The notes beneath the pieces are model-generated. The model saw only the letters and a list, made by a program, of their open reading frames with translations, had not been told where the DNA came from and did no database searches. A DNA stretch of 64,000 bases from assembly GCF_020497125.1 (NCBI RefSeq), contig NC_059081.1, positions 15,161,105-15,225,104 of the forward strand. The letters run 5' to 3'. Of this stretch, positions 1 through 12,429 are shown in pieces; position 1 is the first letter of the stretch; every line of letters begins with the position of its first letter. The DNA is from Mauremys mutica. Taxonomy: Eukaryota; Chordata; Testudines; Geoemydidae. The position numbers and the translations under genes are program-made.

Positions 1-1030
1 ATTTCACCAACCAAGTAACAAGTATGAACTCCTAAAGCACTATAATAGCCTTAATATTGAGTCACAGACCGTTCCCAGGGGCACTGCAGTCTATCTTGCC
101 ACGCAGGCAAGCCTGCCTTTGTGATGGATAATCCTTATACCAAAAATCACATTAATATTCAGGTTACTCCTGATCCCAAAGGATAAGTCACTTACCCCAG
201 GTCAATTGTACCTTAGATCTCTTACCAAAGACAACGCTCGCAGTCAGTCCTGTAATAAACTAACTAAAGCTGTATTAACTAGTAAAAAGAAATTATAGTT
301 ATTTACAAGGTTAAAGCAGGTAAACATACACACATGAAAGAGCTACAGTCTTACTTCAAAAAAAGTAATAGACACTCTTGTAATAGGCATGCTTTATATG
401 TCCTTTAGGGCTAAGCCAAGTTAAACAGCTTGGGGATCCCTTGCTTATGCTTAGAATTATTGCCCTCTCTGAATTCCAAGCAGCATAGTGATAACAATTT
501 CTCCTTGACAGGGATTTTTATTCCCTTCCCCACAGCATTCAAGTTGTGATGGGACAAGGGCTTGTGCGTGTTCACAGGTGGGTTGTGGGGGCAATTACCA
601 AAGTCTTTTGTCCACTGACATTCCACATTGGCTCATCTGGGTCTATAGGCCTTCTTTTGTTGGGCAGGAGATGCCACCGCTTGTGGTAAACTAGTATTTG
701 ACACTTGGTAATGAGACTCTTCTCACTGTGGGGGTTGACAGTTTTAGCCAACATTTTTATAGTTACAGAGCAAACACTTAATTATTACCTTATAACATGG
801 GATACAGATATCACAAGTAAGATTAATATGTATTGCAACCTAAAAGTATTTAATAAAGACTAAACTCTAAACACATTCTTACGACGGTAATAATTATTTT
901 AACAATACTAAAACATAGCTAAGCCAGACTGGTTTCCAGCTATGCATTTGTCAGTGTTCAGTGGGGCCTGGGCATGAGCTGGCACCAGGTATGTCAGCCA
1001 CTTTTTCAGGATCAGGGCCCTCGTTATATC
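1..1030 (-). mobile_element. Probable LTR-retrotransposon remnant (LTR-like)
   Basis: The stretch has the texture of an old interspersed repeat that I believe is common in turtle genomes. Read on the minus strand it contains AT-rich, promoter-like and AATAAA-like motifs. No coding or terminal TG...CA pair could be fixed. The superfamily assignment is from memory and is weak. The small open frames in it are not genes. Confidence 0.35.
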
Positions 1031-1039
1031 AGTATTCAC

Positions 1040-1425
1040 TCCAGACATGCCAAACCCATGAAAAAAAAAGTGGGCTTGTTTTTGGCTTAATTGGCTTGTG
1101 AGTTGCTGGGTTTTGGCTTGTAACTTGTTGCTTTTTGTAGCTTGTTGCTTCTTTTTTTTTTATCATCTCCCAGCAAGCAGAGGCGGGGGGGGAGGGTGAG
1201 CAGGGGGAAGGGGGGGAGAGAGTCAGGGGTGCACAGTGGGCCCACCACAGTCCCAGACTGCACTCCGGGGGGGGAATCCAGTCACATAAAGTGTTGGGGT
1301 TCTTAGGGATTGGCTTATTTTGGCCTTGTTTCGAAATGGGATTCGCTTGATTTTTGGCTTATTGTGAAAGTTGGGGTGCTTATTTACTGCGTGAAAGTTG
1401 GCAACTGTGATTCACTCCTGTGGAA
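1040..1425. repeat. G-rich interspersed repeat with GGCTTG-rich flanks
   Basis: Repeated ggcttgttt / ggcttattt words flank a strongly purine-rich core (about 1180-1275) with several runs of seven or more G. It looks like an interspersed repeat of unknown class. No open reading frame of interest. Confidence 0.35.
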
Positions 1426-1668
1426 ATGCATATTGCTGTCACAATCCGAGGATTATGGCTTCAGACAAGGAATAAAGAGTAGATGAACATGATAATTTAG
1501 GAACATAGTTCCTGTTTTCATGCTTCTGTTCAGAGTCTGACCAAAATTTTGTATCATCATTTTTTGGGATGAAATGGCAGTTTCCTCATGAAAAATTTCT
1601 CTTTTCACCAAAACTGTGGAGTGTATTGCTTGAAAAGTGAAAACTTAAAAAAAGATTGGTTTAGGTGA

Positions 1669-1716
1669 TTTTTGTTTGTTTGTTTGTTTTGGTTGGTTGG
1701 TTGGTTGGGTTTTTTG
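1669..1716. repeat. (TTTG)n then (GGTT)n microsatellite
   Basis: Four tandem tttg units pass directly into tandem ggtt units. It is a simple compound microsatellite. The surrounding 1426-2340 shows nothing else I can identify. Confidence 0.8.
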
Positions 1717-2374
1717 ACAAAAACCTGAAAACTTTCCTCAAAAATGTTACTGGAAAATAAAGTAAAATTTCCAACCAGCTGTCGTAACACACCACTTTTC
1801 TTCCCTTATTTATTTATTTTAAGAAACAAAAGCTCTGTCTCCTATTCTCACCCTTATCAGCAGTCCAGATACAAACCTTCTTTACAACCATTTTAAAAAA
1901 AGGTGAGCTTTTGACTGCCCTCAGTTCAGCTACCCGATCCAAACAGATCTCCCCCATTATGCGCCACGTACTTCCTCTTTCACCAACACACTCGTATTTT
2001 CTTATCACATAGTTGTGGGCTGGAGGGACAATTGCCTCTTTACATTCAGCCTCCCTACTTCAGGCAGCTGTCTTGGATCCCATCAATATAATCTTCCCTT
2101 TTATTTTGGAGTTTTATTCTGATGTTTCCATACACTGGCAACTCATCAGCCCAGGCAAGTGAGGCACAGTCGAACCAAACATTGCCAAAATCTACAAAAT
2201 ACATTTTGCACATCCTTTTTTTATTCAACTGATAAATATATACAGATTTTAAGTGCAAATTGGGATTTGATTTAAACGTCACAACTCACTCTTGGTTGTG
2301 TAGCACAATGCCAGAAAGTTTGAAGAACGTAGTGCTGCGTGGGGCTCAAATCTTGGTATCGCTAATAATGCCCT

Positions 2375-2433
2375 GTTACCATGGCAATTTACCACACGCG
2401 GGAGTCACTATATAAAGGCATTGCTGTGGTAAC
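2375..2433. promoter_or_regulatory. Candidate RFX X-box pair around a TATA box
   Basis: GTTACCATGGCAAT at 2375-2388 is a near-perfect RFX X-box palindrome. TATATAAAG lies at 2409-2417, and a second half-matching copy, ttgctgtggtaac, at 2421-2433. A GC-richer 300-bp stretch with two GTAAT/GTGAG donor-like sites (near 2630 and 2697) follows on the plus strand. This could be a promoter of an unannotated transcript, but no product is recognised. Confidence 0.35.
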
Positions 2434-3504
2434 CACTTGTTGGAGAGGTCACCGCAGAATTGTAGCAGTTAAGGCAGGGCTGCAAGAGGTTTGCAGGAGA
2501 CAGGGATGGGGAGCTATACCCTACGCCTCTCGAGCACCCTTTCTCATGGGGTGAGCCCTGTATGTATGCATGAAGAGCCGCTGCCAAGCCCCAGGCCTGC
2601 CTCATGCTCTGCCCCTCACTCCGCCCCAGGTAATAGCTGCACCACAGTGGTGGCTCCAGCTTCCAGGTCCGCCTGCTGCTTCTTCACTATAAATAAGGTG
2701 AGCTTTTAATAGCTATTATATTACACCTGGGGCCATCACTGTTTTGTGATTTGTGCCTCACCGGTCAAAAAAGTCACGCGCAACCTCTGTTCCAATCCCA
2801 GTGTCTGCTTTCATCTGTCATTGTCTTTTTAGACCCCCGTGCAGAGTACAGGAAAGTGAGAGACTCCCATATTTGGAGGCCTATTGCTATCACTGCAGCA
2901 ATAGCCATTTAAAACAAGAAGTCAGCTATGTAAGTGGGAGCAAGGTTTTATACGGTCAGAAATAGAACAAATTTTGTCTTTTGTTCCTAACAGTATTGTT
3001 AAAATTATAAGATTTCATATTACAGCTCTGTGGGATAAATCCTTTACCCAGTTTTACCAGTGTAAATCCAGAAAAACTCTTCTTAAATCAATGTCATTAG
3101 TCTGGGTTTAAATTGGTGCAACTGAGAGCAGAATTTTGCCTGTCAGGGCAAATTTTACTAAAAGCGAAATCATATTTTTCCATTTGTAGCTGAGAGCGCT
3201 TATCTCCCTTAAGGCCCCAGTGAAGTCACTAAAGCCTCTCGTTCCGAGTCCCCAAACTCCAGAGGAATGTCATTATAATGCAGCACATTGTCTGTTAAAT
3301 CTCTAATTGAAAGAACTTTTGGTGCACTGAAAATGAGATTCAGGTGCATGGAGAAATCTGATGGGATGTTACAATACAGCCCCTTTAAAATGTAGAAGGA
3401 TCTCTGTGCCTTCTGCACAGTATGTGACACTGCTGTGAAGCATGGATTAAGGGAAGTTGGTATTAAATGTGTCTGATAATAATGATTGATTCAGAGGAGA
3501 TGTA

Positions 3505-4246
3505 CTTGAAAGACCATGCACTGCTACAGACTAGGGACCGAATGGCTGGGCAGCAGTTCTGCAGAAAAGGACCTAGGGGTTACGGTGGACGAAAAGCTGA
3601 ATATGAGTCAACAATGTGCCCTTGTTGCCAAGAAGGCTAATGGCATTTTGGGTTGTATAAGTAGGGGCATTTCCAGCAGATCAAGGGATGTGATCATTCC
3701 CCTCTACTCAGCACTGGTGAGGCCTCATTTGGAGTACTGTGTCCAGTTTTGGGCCCCACACTACAAGAAGGATGTGGATAAATTGGAGAGAGTCCAGCAG
3801 AGGGCAACAAAAATGATTAGGGGGCTGGAGCACATGACTTATGAGGAGAGGCTGAGGGAACTGGGATTGTTTAGTCTGCAGAAGAGAAGAATGAGGGGGG
3901 ATTTGATAGCTGCTTTCAACTACCTGAAAGGGGGTTCCAAAGAGGATGGATCTAGACTGTTCTCAGTGGTAGAAGATGACAGAACAAGGAGTAATGGTCT
4001 CAAGTTGCAGAGGGGGAGGTTTAGGCTGGATATTAGGAAAAACTTTTTCACTAGTAGGGTGGTGAAGAACTGGAATGGGTTACCTAGGGAGGTAGTGGAA
4101 TCTCCTTCCTTAGAGGTTTTTAAGGTCAGGCTTGACAAAGCCCTGGCTGGGATGATTTAGTTGGGTTTGGTCCTGCTTTGAGCAGGGGGTTGGACTAGAT
4201 GACCTCCTGAGGTACCTTCCAACCCTGAGATTCTATGATTCTATGA
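3505..4246 (+). mobile_element. 5'-truncated CR1 LINE, 3' end with open ORF2 tail
   Basis: A continuous frame at 3516-4160 (214 codons) encodes the C-terminal part of CR1 ORF2 downstream of the reverse-transcriptase core. Recognisable blocks include [43 protein letters not shown] and NGLPREVV. It is followed by the typical CR1 3' UTR (ggttggactagatgacctcc) and the terminal repeat attctatgattctatga ending at 4246. No stop interrupts the frame, so this copy is relatively young. The RT and endonuclease domains are missing. Confidence 0.93.
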
Positions 4247-4419
4247 CCAGGTCCTAAAATGGGTATGGAAGTGGGATAGCGCCATTGACATCTGAATCAC
4301 ATAGTAAGACTTTAACCATAAAGGGCCAAAGGCAGTCCTGGTGGAATCAGGTCCAACTTCAATATAGTTGCAATCATTTCTACCAGATCTGAATTTGGTC
4401 CCAAATGTGTAATAACACA

Positions 4420-4550
4420 GTTATGACCTGACTTCAGGAAGATACTTAAACACATGTCTAATTTTAACAGTAGTAGTTCAACTGAAGCCAATAACATAAT
4501 TCACCCCTTTTGTTAGGCATGTGATTAAGTGCTTTGCTGAATCAGGCATA
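4420..4550. repeat. Palindromic repeat remnant (tgctgaatcaggc family)
   Basis: The right end reads gattaagtgctttgctgaatcaggc and the left carries a diverged complementary arm (cctgacttcagg, tacttaaacacatg). It is the same family as 43415-43515. Confidence 0.45.
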
Positions 4551-4842
4551 CATTTTAAGGAAAAGAACACACTTTATTTACTACATTGTACACCTCATTT
4601 TAGGAGATGAGAATTTTTTTTTTTAACTTTCCATTTCGTGAATCAGTCAATGCCCGTTGATTGAGAGGATTGATTTTATGTACCGAAAACTGTAATACAT
4701 ATAAGATTTTATCAACATTATTTCCTGCTTTCATTGCACTATGAATGACTTTCTAAACTGGCACTTAGAGCCCACTATGAAATGTGTACGGGGTAGTGAA
4801 AGGACACATTAATAAACATTTCAGGTAGTTAAAGTCACTTAT

Positions 4843-4916
4843 GGCTAGATCCTCAGCTGCCCTAAATCAGTTTAGCTTCACTGAAGGAAATGGCACAGTG
4901 CTGCATCTGGGCCCTG
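4843..4916. repeat. Palindromic repeat (agatcctcagctg family), partial
   Basis: It begins ggctagatcctcagctg and ends ctgcatctgggccc, with a diverged centre containing tagcttcactgaagg. It is a degraded copy of the foldback family best seen at 9142-9217. Confidence 0.45.
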
Positions 4917-5073
4917 GGGCTCAAGCAGAATTAGAGGATAAATTGATTCAATCTGGTTCCTTGTGAGAAATGATAGCACAGTCTGGTGAATGGTGTTGGG
5001 CTTTTACCCTAGTTCACTTCCCTTCCTCTATTACTCTTTTAGACTTTATTTTTAAAACATAAAATGCATAGTG

Positions 5074-5235
5074 AAAAAGAATTGCCATACTGAATCAGGG
5101 CAATGGTCCATTTGGCCAATATCTTGTCTGCTGTAGTAGTCAGAGCCAGATGCTTCAAAGGAATGTGCAATGATCTTTGTTAGTGAACAATTATGGAATA
5201 ATTTGGTAACACCCTTTATCTGTTTCTTCCTCTCT
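5074..5235 (-). mobile_element. CR1 3'-end fragment, minus strand
   Basis: The plus strand reads like the reverse complement of a turtle CR1 3' end (gccatactgaatcaggg, atggtccatttggcc, ccagatgcttcaaagg). It is a separate copy from the larger CR1 that begins about 100 bp to the right. Confidence 0.7.
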
Positions 5236-5336
5236 TTCTATTTTCTATATTTCTTTCTGTCTCTATTACTGTCTCTCTTCCCTATCTGCTACCATTATTT
5301 TTTAAATTCTCCAAAACACTTATATTAATATGACAG

Positions 5337-7401
5337 AAGAACATAAGAATGGCCATATGGGATTAAACCAGTGGTTTATGTCGCCCAGTATCCTTTCTTT
5401 TTACAGTGGCCAGTGCCAAAAGGAATCATCAGAATAGGGCAATTATTAAGTACTCCATCTCATGTCATCCAATCCCAACTTCTGGCAGTCAAAGATTTAG
5501 GGACACCCAGAGCATAGGTTTGTGCCCCTTACCTTCTTGGCAAATAGCCGTGAACATGTATAGTTCTTATTTTAACCCAGTTACACTTTTGGACTTCACA
5601 ACATCCCTTGGCAATGAGTTGCACAGGTCGACCGTGTATTGTGTGAAGATGTACGTATTTTGGTTTGTTTTAATTTCCTGCCTATTAATTTCATTGGGAA
5701 ACCTCTGGTTCTTGTGTTATGTGAAAGGATAAATAACACTTCACTATTCACTTTTCCCACACCTTTCATGACTTTATAGACTTTTATCAGTTGCAGTCAT
5801 CTCTTTTCTAAGATGAACAATCCCAGTCTGTATAATCTCTCCTCATAATGAAGGTGTTCCGTAACACTAATAATTTTTTTCCTTCTCTGTACCTGTTCCA
5901 ATCCGAGTATATCTTTTTTAAGATGGAGTGACCAGAACTATCTGCAGTGTTCAAAGTGTTGGCATAGCATGGATTTATATAGTGGCATGATGGTATGTGT
6001 TTTATTATCTATCCCTTTCCTAATGTTCCTTACATTCTGATAGCTTTTTGGCTGCTGCTGCACATTGAGAAGATGTTTTCAGAGACCTCTTGACAATGCC
6101 TCCAAGCTCTCTATCTTGAGAGGTAACAGCAAATTTAGACCCCATCATTCTGTATGCATAGTCAGGCTTATTTTTTTTCCTCTCTGAATTACTTTGCACT
6201 TATCAATGCTGAATTTCATCTGCTATTTTGTTGCCCAGTCACCCAGTTCTGTGAGATCCCTTTGTAACTCTTCACAGTCAGCTTTGGACTTAATCATCTT
6301 CAGCAATTTAGTATCTGCCATCTTGCTGTTTACCCCCTTTTCCAAATTTAGGAATATATTAAACAGCACATATCCTTGGGAGCATTTACCTCTTTCCACT
6401 GTGAAAACTGACCATTTGTTCCTGCTCTTTGTTTCCTATTTGTTAACCAGTTACTGATTCAAGAGAGGACCTTCCCATATCTGCCTACTTTGCTTAAGAG
6501 CCTTTGGTGTGGGACTTTGTGAAGGGTTTCTGAATGTCCAAATATACTATATCCACTGTATCACCCTTGTCCACATGTTTGTTGACCCCCTCAAAAAATT
6601 CTGAAAGATTGGTGAGGCATGATTTCCCTTTACAAAAGGTGTGTTGACTCTTCCCCAACATATTGTGTTCATCTATGTGTGTGATAATTCTATTCTTTAC
6701 TATAGTCTTAATAATTTGCCTGGTACTGAAGTTAGGCTTATTGGCCTGTAATTGCCAGGATCGCCTCTGGAGCCTTTTAAAAAAAATTGGCATTATGTTA
6801 GTTACCCTCCAGTCATCTGGTACAGAGATTGATTTAAGCAATAGGTTCCATATCACAGTTAGTAGTTCTATAATTTCATATTTAACTTCTTCCAAAACTT
6901 GGGTGAATACCAGCTGGTCCTGGTGACTTATTACTGTTTAATTTATCAAATTGTTCCAAAACCTCCTCTACTTGATACCTCAGTCTGGGATAGCTCATCA
7001 AATATGTCACCTAAAAAGTCTGGCTCAGGTATGGAAATCTCCCTCACATCCTCTGCAGTGAAGACCAATGCAAAGAATTTATTTAGATTTTCTGCAATGG
7101 CCTTGTCTTCCTTGAATGCTCCTTTTTAGCACCTTGATCACCCAGTGGCCCCACTGATTGTTTGGCTTCTTCTTTTTGCTGTACTTACAGATACCAACAG
7201 CAATTTTTAAAAAATCTTTTGCTAGTTGCTCTTCAAATTCCTTTTTATCCTGCCTGATTGTACTTAACACTTGACTTGCCAGTTTTTTCCTTTCTAGTTT
7301 CCTCAGTAAGATTTTACTTCCAATTTTTAAAAGATGTCTTTTTGTCTCTAACCAAGTCTTTCACTCTTTTGTTTAGCTGTGGTGGCATATTCTGGGCTTC
7401 T

Positions 7402-7475
<74 letters not shown>

Positions 7476-7700
7476 AAGTTTATGCCACTTGCAGGCATTT
7501 CATTCTTGTGACTGTAGGAAGCATGAATGGAATGGAAGCATTTCAGAGAATTGTACCATGGAGGTCCTGGACTTTAATCTCTTACCAAGAAGCCTAATTC
7601 GGCATCCAGGATGTCTCTCCTACCTTACCCTGTATCGCTGTACTATGACCACTGGTTCCTCCCCAGCACTGCACTAGTGGGTATAAATCAAATCTTGTGT
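5337..7700 (-). mobile_element. Long decayed CR1 LINE, minus strand
   Basis: The 3' end is at the left (agaacataagaatggccata). Moving right come 3' UTR-like and RT C-terminal sequence, then at 6494-6895 a frame with the CR1 RT motifs VPDDWRVTNIMPIF and VDIVYLDIQKPF. The LDIQKPF block corresponds to the LDFQKAFD motif of RT, so the aspartate after the F is lost. Further right is the pre-RT linker, a (TG)n tract (7406-7472), then CR1 5' region to about 7700 (caggatgtctctcctacc). The endonuclease domain is absent, so there is an internal deletion. Stops and frameshifts are frequent, so it cannot be functional. Confidence 0.88.
7406..7472. repeat. (TG)n microsatellite, about 33 units
   Basis: It is an uninterrupted TG dinucleotide run inside the minus-strand CR1. 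It has grown from a short TG-containing segment of the LINE. Alternating purine-pyrimidine DNA of this length can adopt Z-form. The Val-Cys open frames over it are artefacts. Confidence 0.97.
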
Positions 7701-7899
7701 ATGATGCAAACAATGTATATGAATACCAAAAACTGAGTTCAACATACTGTGGAAACCTGTATTCAGGATTTTCTTTCTTTGGCATTTTAAATCATAAATT
7801 TCCAGTGGATGCCTTTAAAATATCACCTATAACCATCCCAGATACCTGCAACATCTTTCTGTACTTAGAAGAGCACATGCCGAGTAACTGCAGTGATAA

Positions 7900-8040
7900 A
7901 ATAATAATAATTACCACTTTCCCGGTGCCGAGCATCTGAAAGGATTTTAGAACCATGAATGGAGTAAGCGCCACAACAACCCTGTAATGAAACCAGTCAG
8001 GGTTATCCCCATTTTATGGAGCACATGGGGTGATTTTAAT
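7900..8040 (+). repeat. MIR SINE fragment
   Basis: gcgccacaacaaccctgtaatg and gggttatccccattttatgg match the MIR core (caacaaccctgtgagg ... ttatccccattttac). Divergence is high. Confidence 0.55.
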
Positions 8041-9140
8041 CAAACCCACTTTAGATGAATTTTGAATGTCTGGGTGTGCATTTACAGCCCTGATTGCATA
8101 GACCTACTCAAGGAATGTTCCCAGTGAAGGCTAATAGGAGTATTGCCTGAGTATGGTAGCCTTTAAAATTCTATTTGCTATTTGCATGAGAGTTAAAGTG
8201 TACAGCTACAATCTACCCTCTGTAAGGAATGGTGCGTAGCTGCTCCACTCATGGAGTAGTGCAGAAAAGGAATCATGACACAGAGGCATCATTCCCTACT
8301 CCTGACTTGCCCCAGAGGGTAATAGCCAATATTAGCCTTCCAACCTAGGCCTCACTGTTCATGCTGGGTTATTCATTGGGAGTTGGAGCTATGACTCCAT
8401 CCACACATAATGCTTCCTGCTAACTTGCACAGTGGGCCATAGCGGGTGTGCAGTTCCCATTTTCCCATCCTGACCAGACCCACAGTTCTGGGAGTCTGGG
8501 TGGGAGCATATGGTTGACCTAATCCCCTCTTATGCTCCTGCATGCCTGTGGAAACTAGGCCACAAGTTGATCCTAAGCAAGGTACCTAATCAAATTGCAC
8601 CTTCATAGCTTGAATAATGGGAAAATGCATCTATCTGAAGAGAAGAAAAATATGTATGGTTTGAGTGGAGCTTCAACAAACTGTTATGTTAATTAGAGAT
8701 TAAAAGACTAGTAAATAAGCACGTCTTGGCTCACTTACGTCCTAAAGTTATCGCCAGAAAAACCTTCAAAGAACAAAAGAACTACTCAACAGCAACATAG
8801 TGTAATGGTTTTGAGTTGAGCAGAAGAACTTTTCAGTAGCAGTCTTCTAATTCACTAATCCTTAATCCCAATTTGACTAGTCAGTTATTGCAACGCACCA
8901 CTATAATCTCTACCAGCAGCGCTAATTAAAGCATGAGAAAGTATTGGCACCTAAGTCACAAGTAAAACAAACTTTTTAAAAAACTGTTTAAGTAACACTC
9001 CATGAATGCTCCAAGGCCATGAGTAAGTTGATTTTATATTCCAAGGGTTTCCGAAGGCTACTTTACTGAAAATCATAAACCACTTGCAAAAACATGCAAC
9101 TTGTGGTTTTAATCGATACTGTCTTTCAGAGACAACAGGA
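8041..9140. other. Non-coding stretch, nothing identified
   Basis: No coding, RNA or clear repeat structure is supported here. The part at 8220-8570 is GC-richer and may be an old interspersed repeat that I cannot name. Confidence 0.4.
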
Positions 9141-9141
9141 A

Positions 9142-9217
9142 AGATCCTCAGCTGGTGTAAATTGGTGTAGTTCCATCAACTATAATGTTCTTCAATGTTA
9201 ATATCAGCTGAGGATCT
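9142..9217. repeat. 76-bp palindromic repeat (agatcctcagctg family)
   Basis: The left arm agatcctcagctggtgtaa pairs with the right arm ending cagctgaggatct. The centre holds a diverged copy of gtagttccat. The same design recurs at 4843, 41131 and 56185, which indicates a dispersed foldback or MITE-like family. Confidence 0.75.
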
Positions 9218-9219
9218 GG

Positions 9220-12200
9220 ATGAATATTTATTTTTCCTCCAAATTAAATTTTAAATATATGATTTATTCACAAATCACAGCATTTTCCCAAATATTATAC
9301 TTCATGATTTTGGTTAAACCCCAAGGATAATGCTGAAGTGTTTTTTTTTAATCTGTTTGTTTGTTTTTCATTTCCAAATACTTTCATTGCTTCCTCACCA
9401 GCTGTCGTCTTGTATGTTTTCTGGTCAAATGCAATCAAATCATATTGCATTTACTCAGCCACCTCTCTCACTTTATATTAATCCATATTCTCTTTACAAG
9501 CAGATTCATTTTTTTCTCTAGATCTTAGCCTGCTTTTCTTCTAATATTTCTACAATTTCTATGGCTGCCTACCTGTTTAACTCTTTTTTTCTCAGGCAGA
9601 TCTTCTGTTGTGCTCTGTTAAAGAGTGGAATCTTGCCCTCGGGTCTAAGAAATATTCTTTCAGACACTTTTAAGTTTCCTAAATGTACTTTTTGCCTATT
9701 TTTTTTCAACCACTTCTTCTATCTTTATTCTGTTTAAGCAGAGCTTTTACTAAATCTTACCATAGCTATGCTTAAGTCATTTCTAATAAATATGCATCCA
9801 ATTAATTTTGTTATGGATCCTATCAGCAGTCTTCAAATCAAAGCATTTTTGTTTTTTTGTTTTTCTTTTGCATGTGTTGCTTCCTATGTTTCTTTCTGAT
9901 GATGTTAGTTAGCATCAAATTCTGGTTGATGATGAGCATCTGCAGCTCCCATTGCTTGGCAATTCACAAGATTTGTCCAGAAGAGTCCATAAGGAAGGCT
10001 AACTAACTGCCCACGTGAGGGAAAGGGAAACATGGGAAACAGAAGACAAAGCTAGTCTAAAGAAAACATGTTTACAATGATTTGAGTATATGAGAGAATA
10101 TGGAAGAAGCATTTGACCATCTTTACAACATGACTAATGGCAGGAATTGGATGTCAGAGTCTGGGTTCCTAGTCCCCTGTCTCTAACCACCCAAAGAGGT
10201 GTTCTCTCCTAGCTCTTCATTCTGTGGACAACTTTGTAAGACATAAAACCTTTCATGGACTGCCTCCCCTCCAACATCTCCATGGCCACATCTTTTTGGT
10301 CAAAATATCTCATTCTGGTGACCATCAGATAGGGTTCCACTGCAACAGACAAATCTGTCTCTCCAAATTAACAATTTCATTTTCCCATTAGTTCTTTGAA
10401 GGAGATCATCAATAACAACATAACTTGGTTAACATAACATTTAGCCAATACATACTCCTCTGACTGTGAATCACTAGGGCCTGATCACTGAATGGATTGA
10501 CTTACATGACTTGCAATGAACTTTGGATCAGGCCTTAAATCCATCCTTTTTTTCTTTTCTTTCCTTTTTTTTTTTTTTTCCAAAATTTAAGCTGTGGGAG
10601 AATTTTCATATACTTCAACAAATAAGAGTGAGAAAAGCAAAAATTGCCTTGGATTTTCTCTACCCCTGATCATGAGGACAGTCTGTCTATTTTGCCTTAA
10701 ATAATCAATCTTTGGTCTGCACGGTCATTATTATATACAGCTGTAATATCCATGACCAGCACTGCAGCTTTTGATAGTTATGAAACTCAGAAGATGCTCA
10801 TTAGACCCCTGGGAATCTTAATTGGTTTTAATCTATAGCTTTTAGAAATTCTGTGGCATTCTTGAACTCAAAAAGATCATAGCAAGCATCTTTCAAATCT
10901 GTACATAGTTCTTTTCACTCCTCATTGAATTTCAAGTGGTAAAATGTATTGGTCTTCCTTAATTTTTCATCGTGTGGGACTCTACTGCACTCATACCATA
11001 TGGTGATGCATAACAGGTTAGCCACAATGGGCTTTCAGGTGTCATAACACACTGGTCTAGTATTATCTAACAGCTGTCAATTCTGTTTATGAAAGGCAAG
11101 CTCACATTCCTGTGATCTATTCCCTGGACTAACCCTCTCAAACAACTCTTGTAATAGTTTTGAGATACTCGGATGATTTTCTACAAGAATCAGTTACAGT
11201 ATAGTTGACCAGCAAGAGACAGTGAGTTTGGCTGTATTTAATGTCAAATTATAATGCCCTTTCCCTGGTGAGTCATATATTTCAGTATCTGAGCACAGGA
11301 ATCTTAGTAGCCATTACTGTCTTGACATATTCCAAAGTGGTATAAAACCTGCCCTAAGCAGATTCACCCAATGCTCAAACTAAATATTTCCACCAGTGCA
11401 TTAGGTTATGCTGTGCAGGCCATTTCATGATTAAAATGCCATTGATTTTAATGATTTCCTGAAAAATGTAGTCTGTCATAGAGATGAATAGAATCACTTA
11501 AAAGTTATGGAGCAGCTTATGGTACTTGTAAAGTTTTGCAGGAGAACTTACTTTCAAGCAATTTTGCCCATCAGAGAGTGATAAATAGAAACACATGGCA
11601 CCTCCTCTCTCCCTTTTAGCATTTGTAGACAGCCTTATGAGGACGTACTGCCAGGTACTTAACTGAATCAGAGATGGGTTCCAGGTGTCAATAGTCATTC
11701 AAAAAGTGAAGTTTCCTGTAACTAGGTAGCAACATTAATGTCCTTGATTTGGCATATAATATACATGATATTACTTACAATAATGGTATCTCCAATGTAT
11801 TATAAGTGAGGCCTCTCATTCCAATAGCGAGATATCACTGAGCAGGCACATTTTTTTTTATATAACATGGATAGATATCCACTTCATCAGAACTTTGCAT
11901 AGTGTCTCCTAAAAGAACCAGATCTGTGAACGTAGCTGGAGGGGGAGGAAGGAGAATAAAGGTCTGGATTCTTAAAGATGAATTTTTTTTCTTTAAAACT
12001 ATTTGTAAAGCCCTTTATTCCTTTGAAATCCACCTACAGTCATTTGGCAGCATTTATTCAAGGAGTCCAATGCACTCATATGAAATTTGCACAGTTTGAA
12101 CTAATTCTACCAAATAATACAAACTTACTCTTATTTTCCCTGCAACCAAGAGCAGCGACTAGATATCGAGTACTGAATACTGTACTAGATTATATAGACA

Positions 12201-12225
12201 TAATACACTTAGCACTTACAATGCT
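9220..12225. other. AT-rich unique-looking stretch
   Basis: The stretch is mostly T-rich and free of recognisable genes. It contains a poly(T) run at about 10555-10580, a MIR-like tail at 10141-10190 (gtctgggttcctagtcccc) and a palindromic repeat at 10473-10541 flanked by gcctgatc and gatcaggcc. The short open frames look random. Confidence 0.4.
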
Positions 12226-12229
12226 CCTT

Positions 12230-12420
12230 TCTTTTGCACATCAAAGCACTTTGCAGATGTTATAACTCCATGGGGAAATAGATATTATCAGCCCCATTTT
12301 ACAGCTGGAAAATTTGATATACAGATCAGCAAAGTGATACAGGAAACCATTTCCAGAACCAACAAAGCTGTACAGCAAACCAGTGGCAGAGTGGGGAATG
12401 GAATATAGTCATCCTGCCAA
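12230..12420 (+). repeat. MIR SINE, plus strand
   Basis: cacatcaaagcactttgcag, ttatcagccccattttacag and aaaccagtggcagagtgggg follow the MIR core and its LINE-derived tail in order. This copy has no palindrome insertion. Confidence 0.75.
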
Positions 12421-12429
12421 CCATCACCC

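Noticed and set aside
7258..7597. Frames with long Val-Cys repeats
   Set aside because: They are translations of the (TG)n microsatellite.
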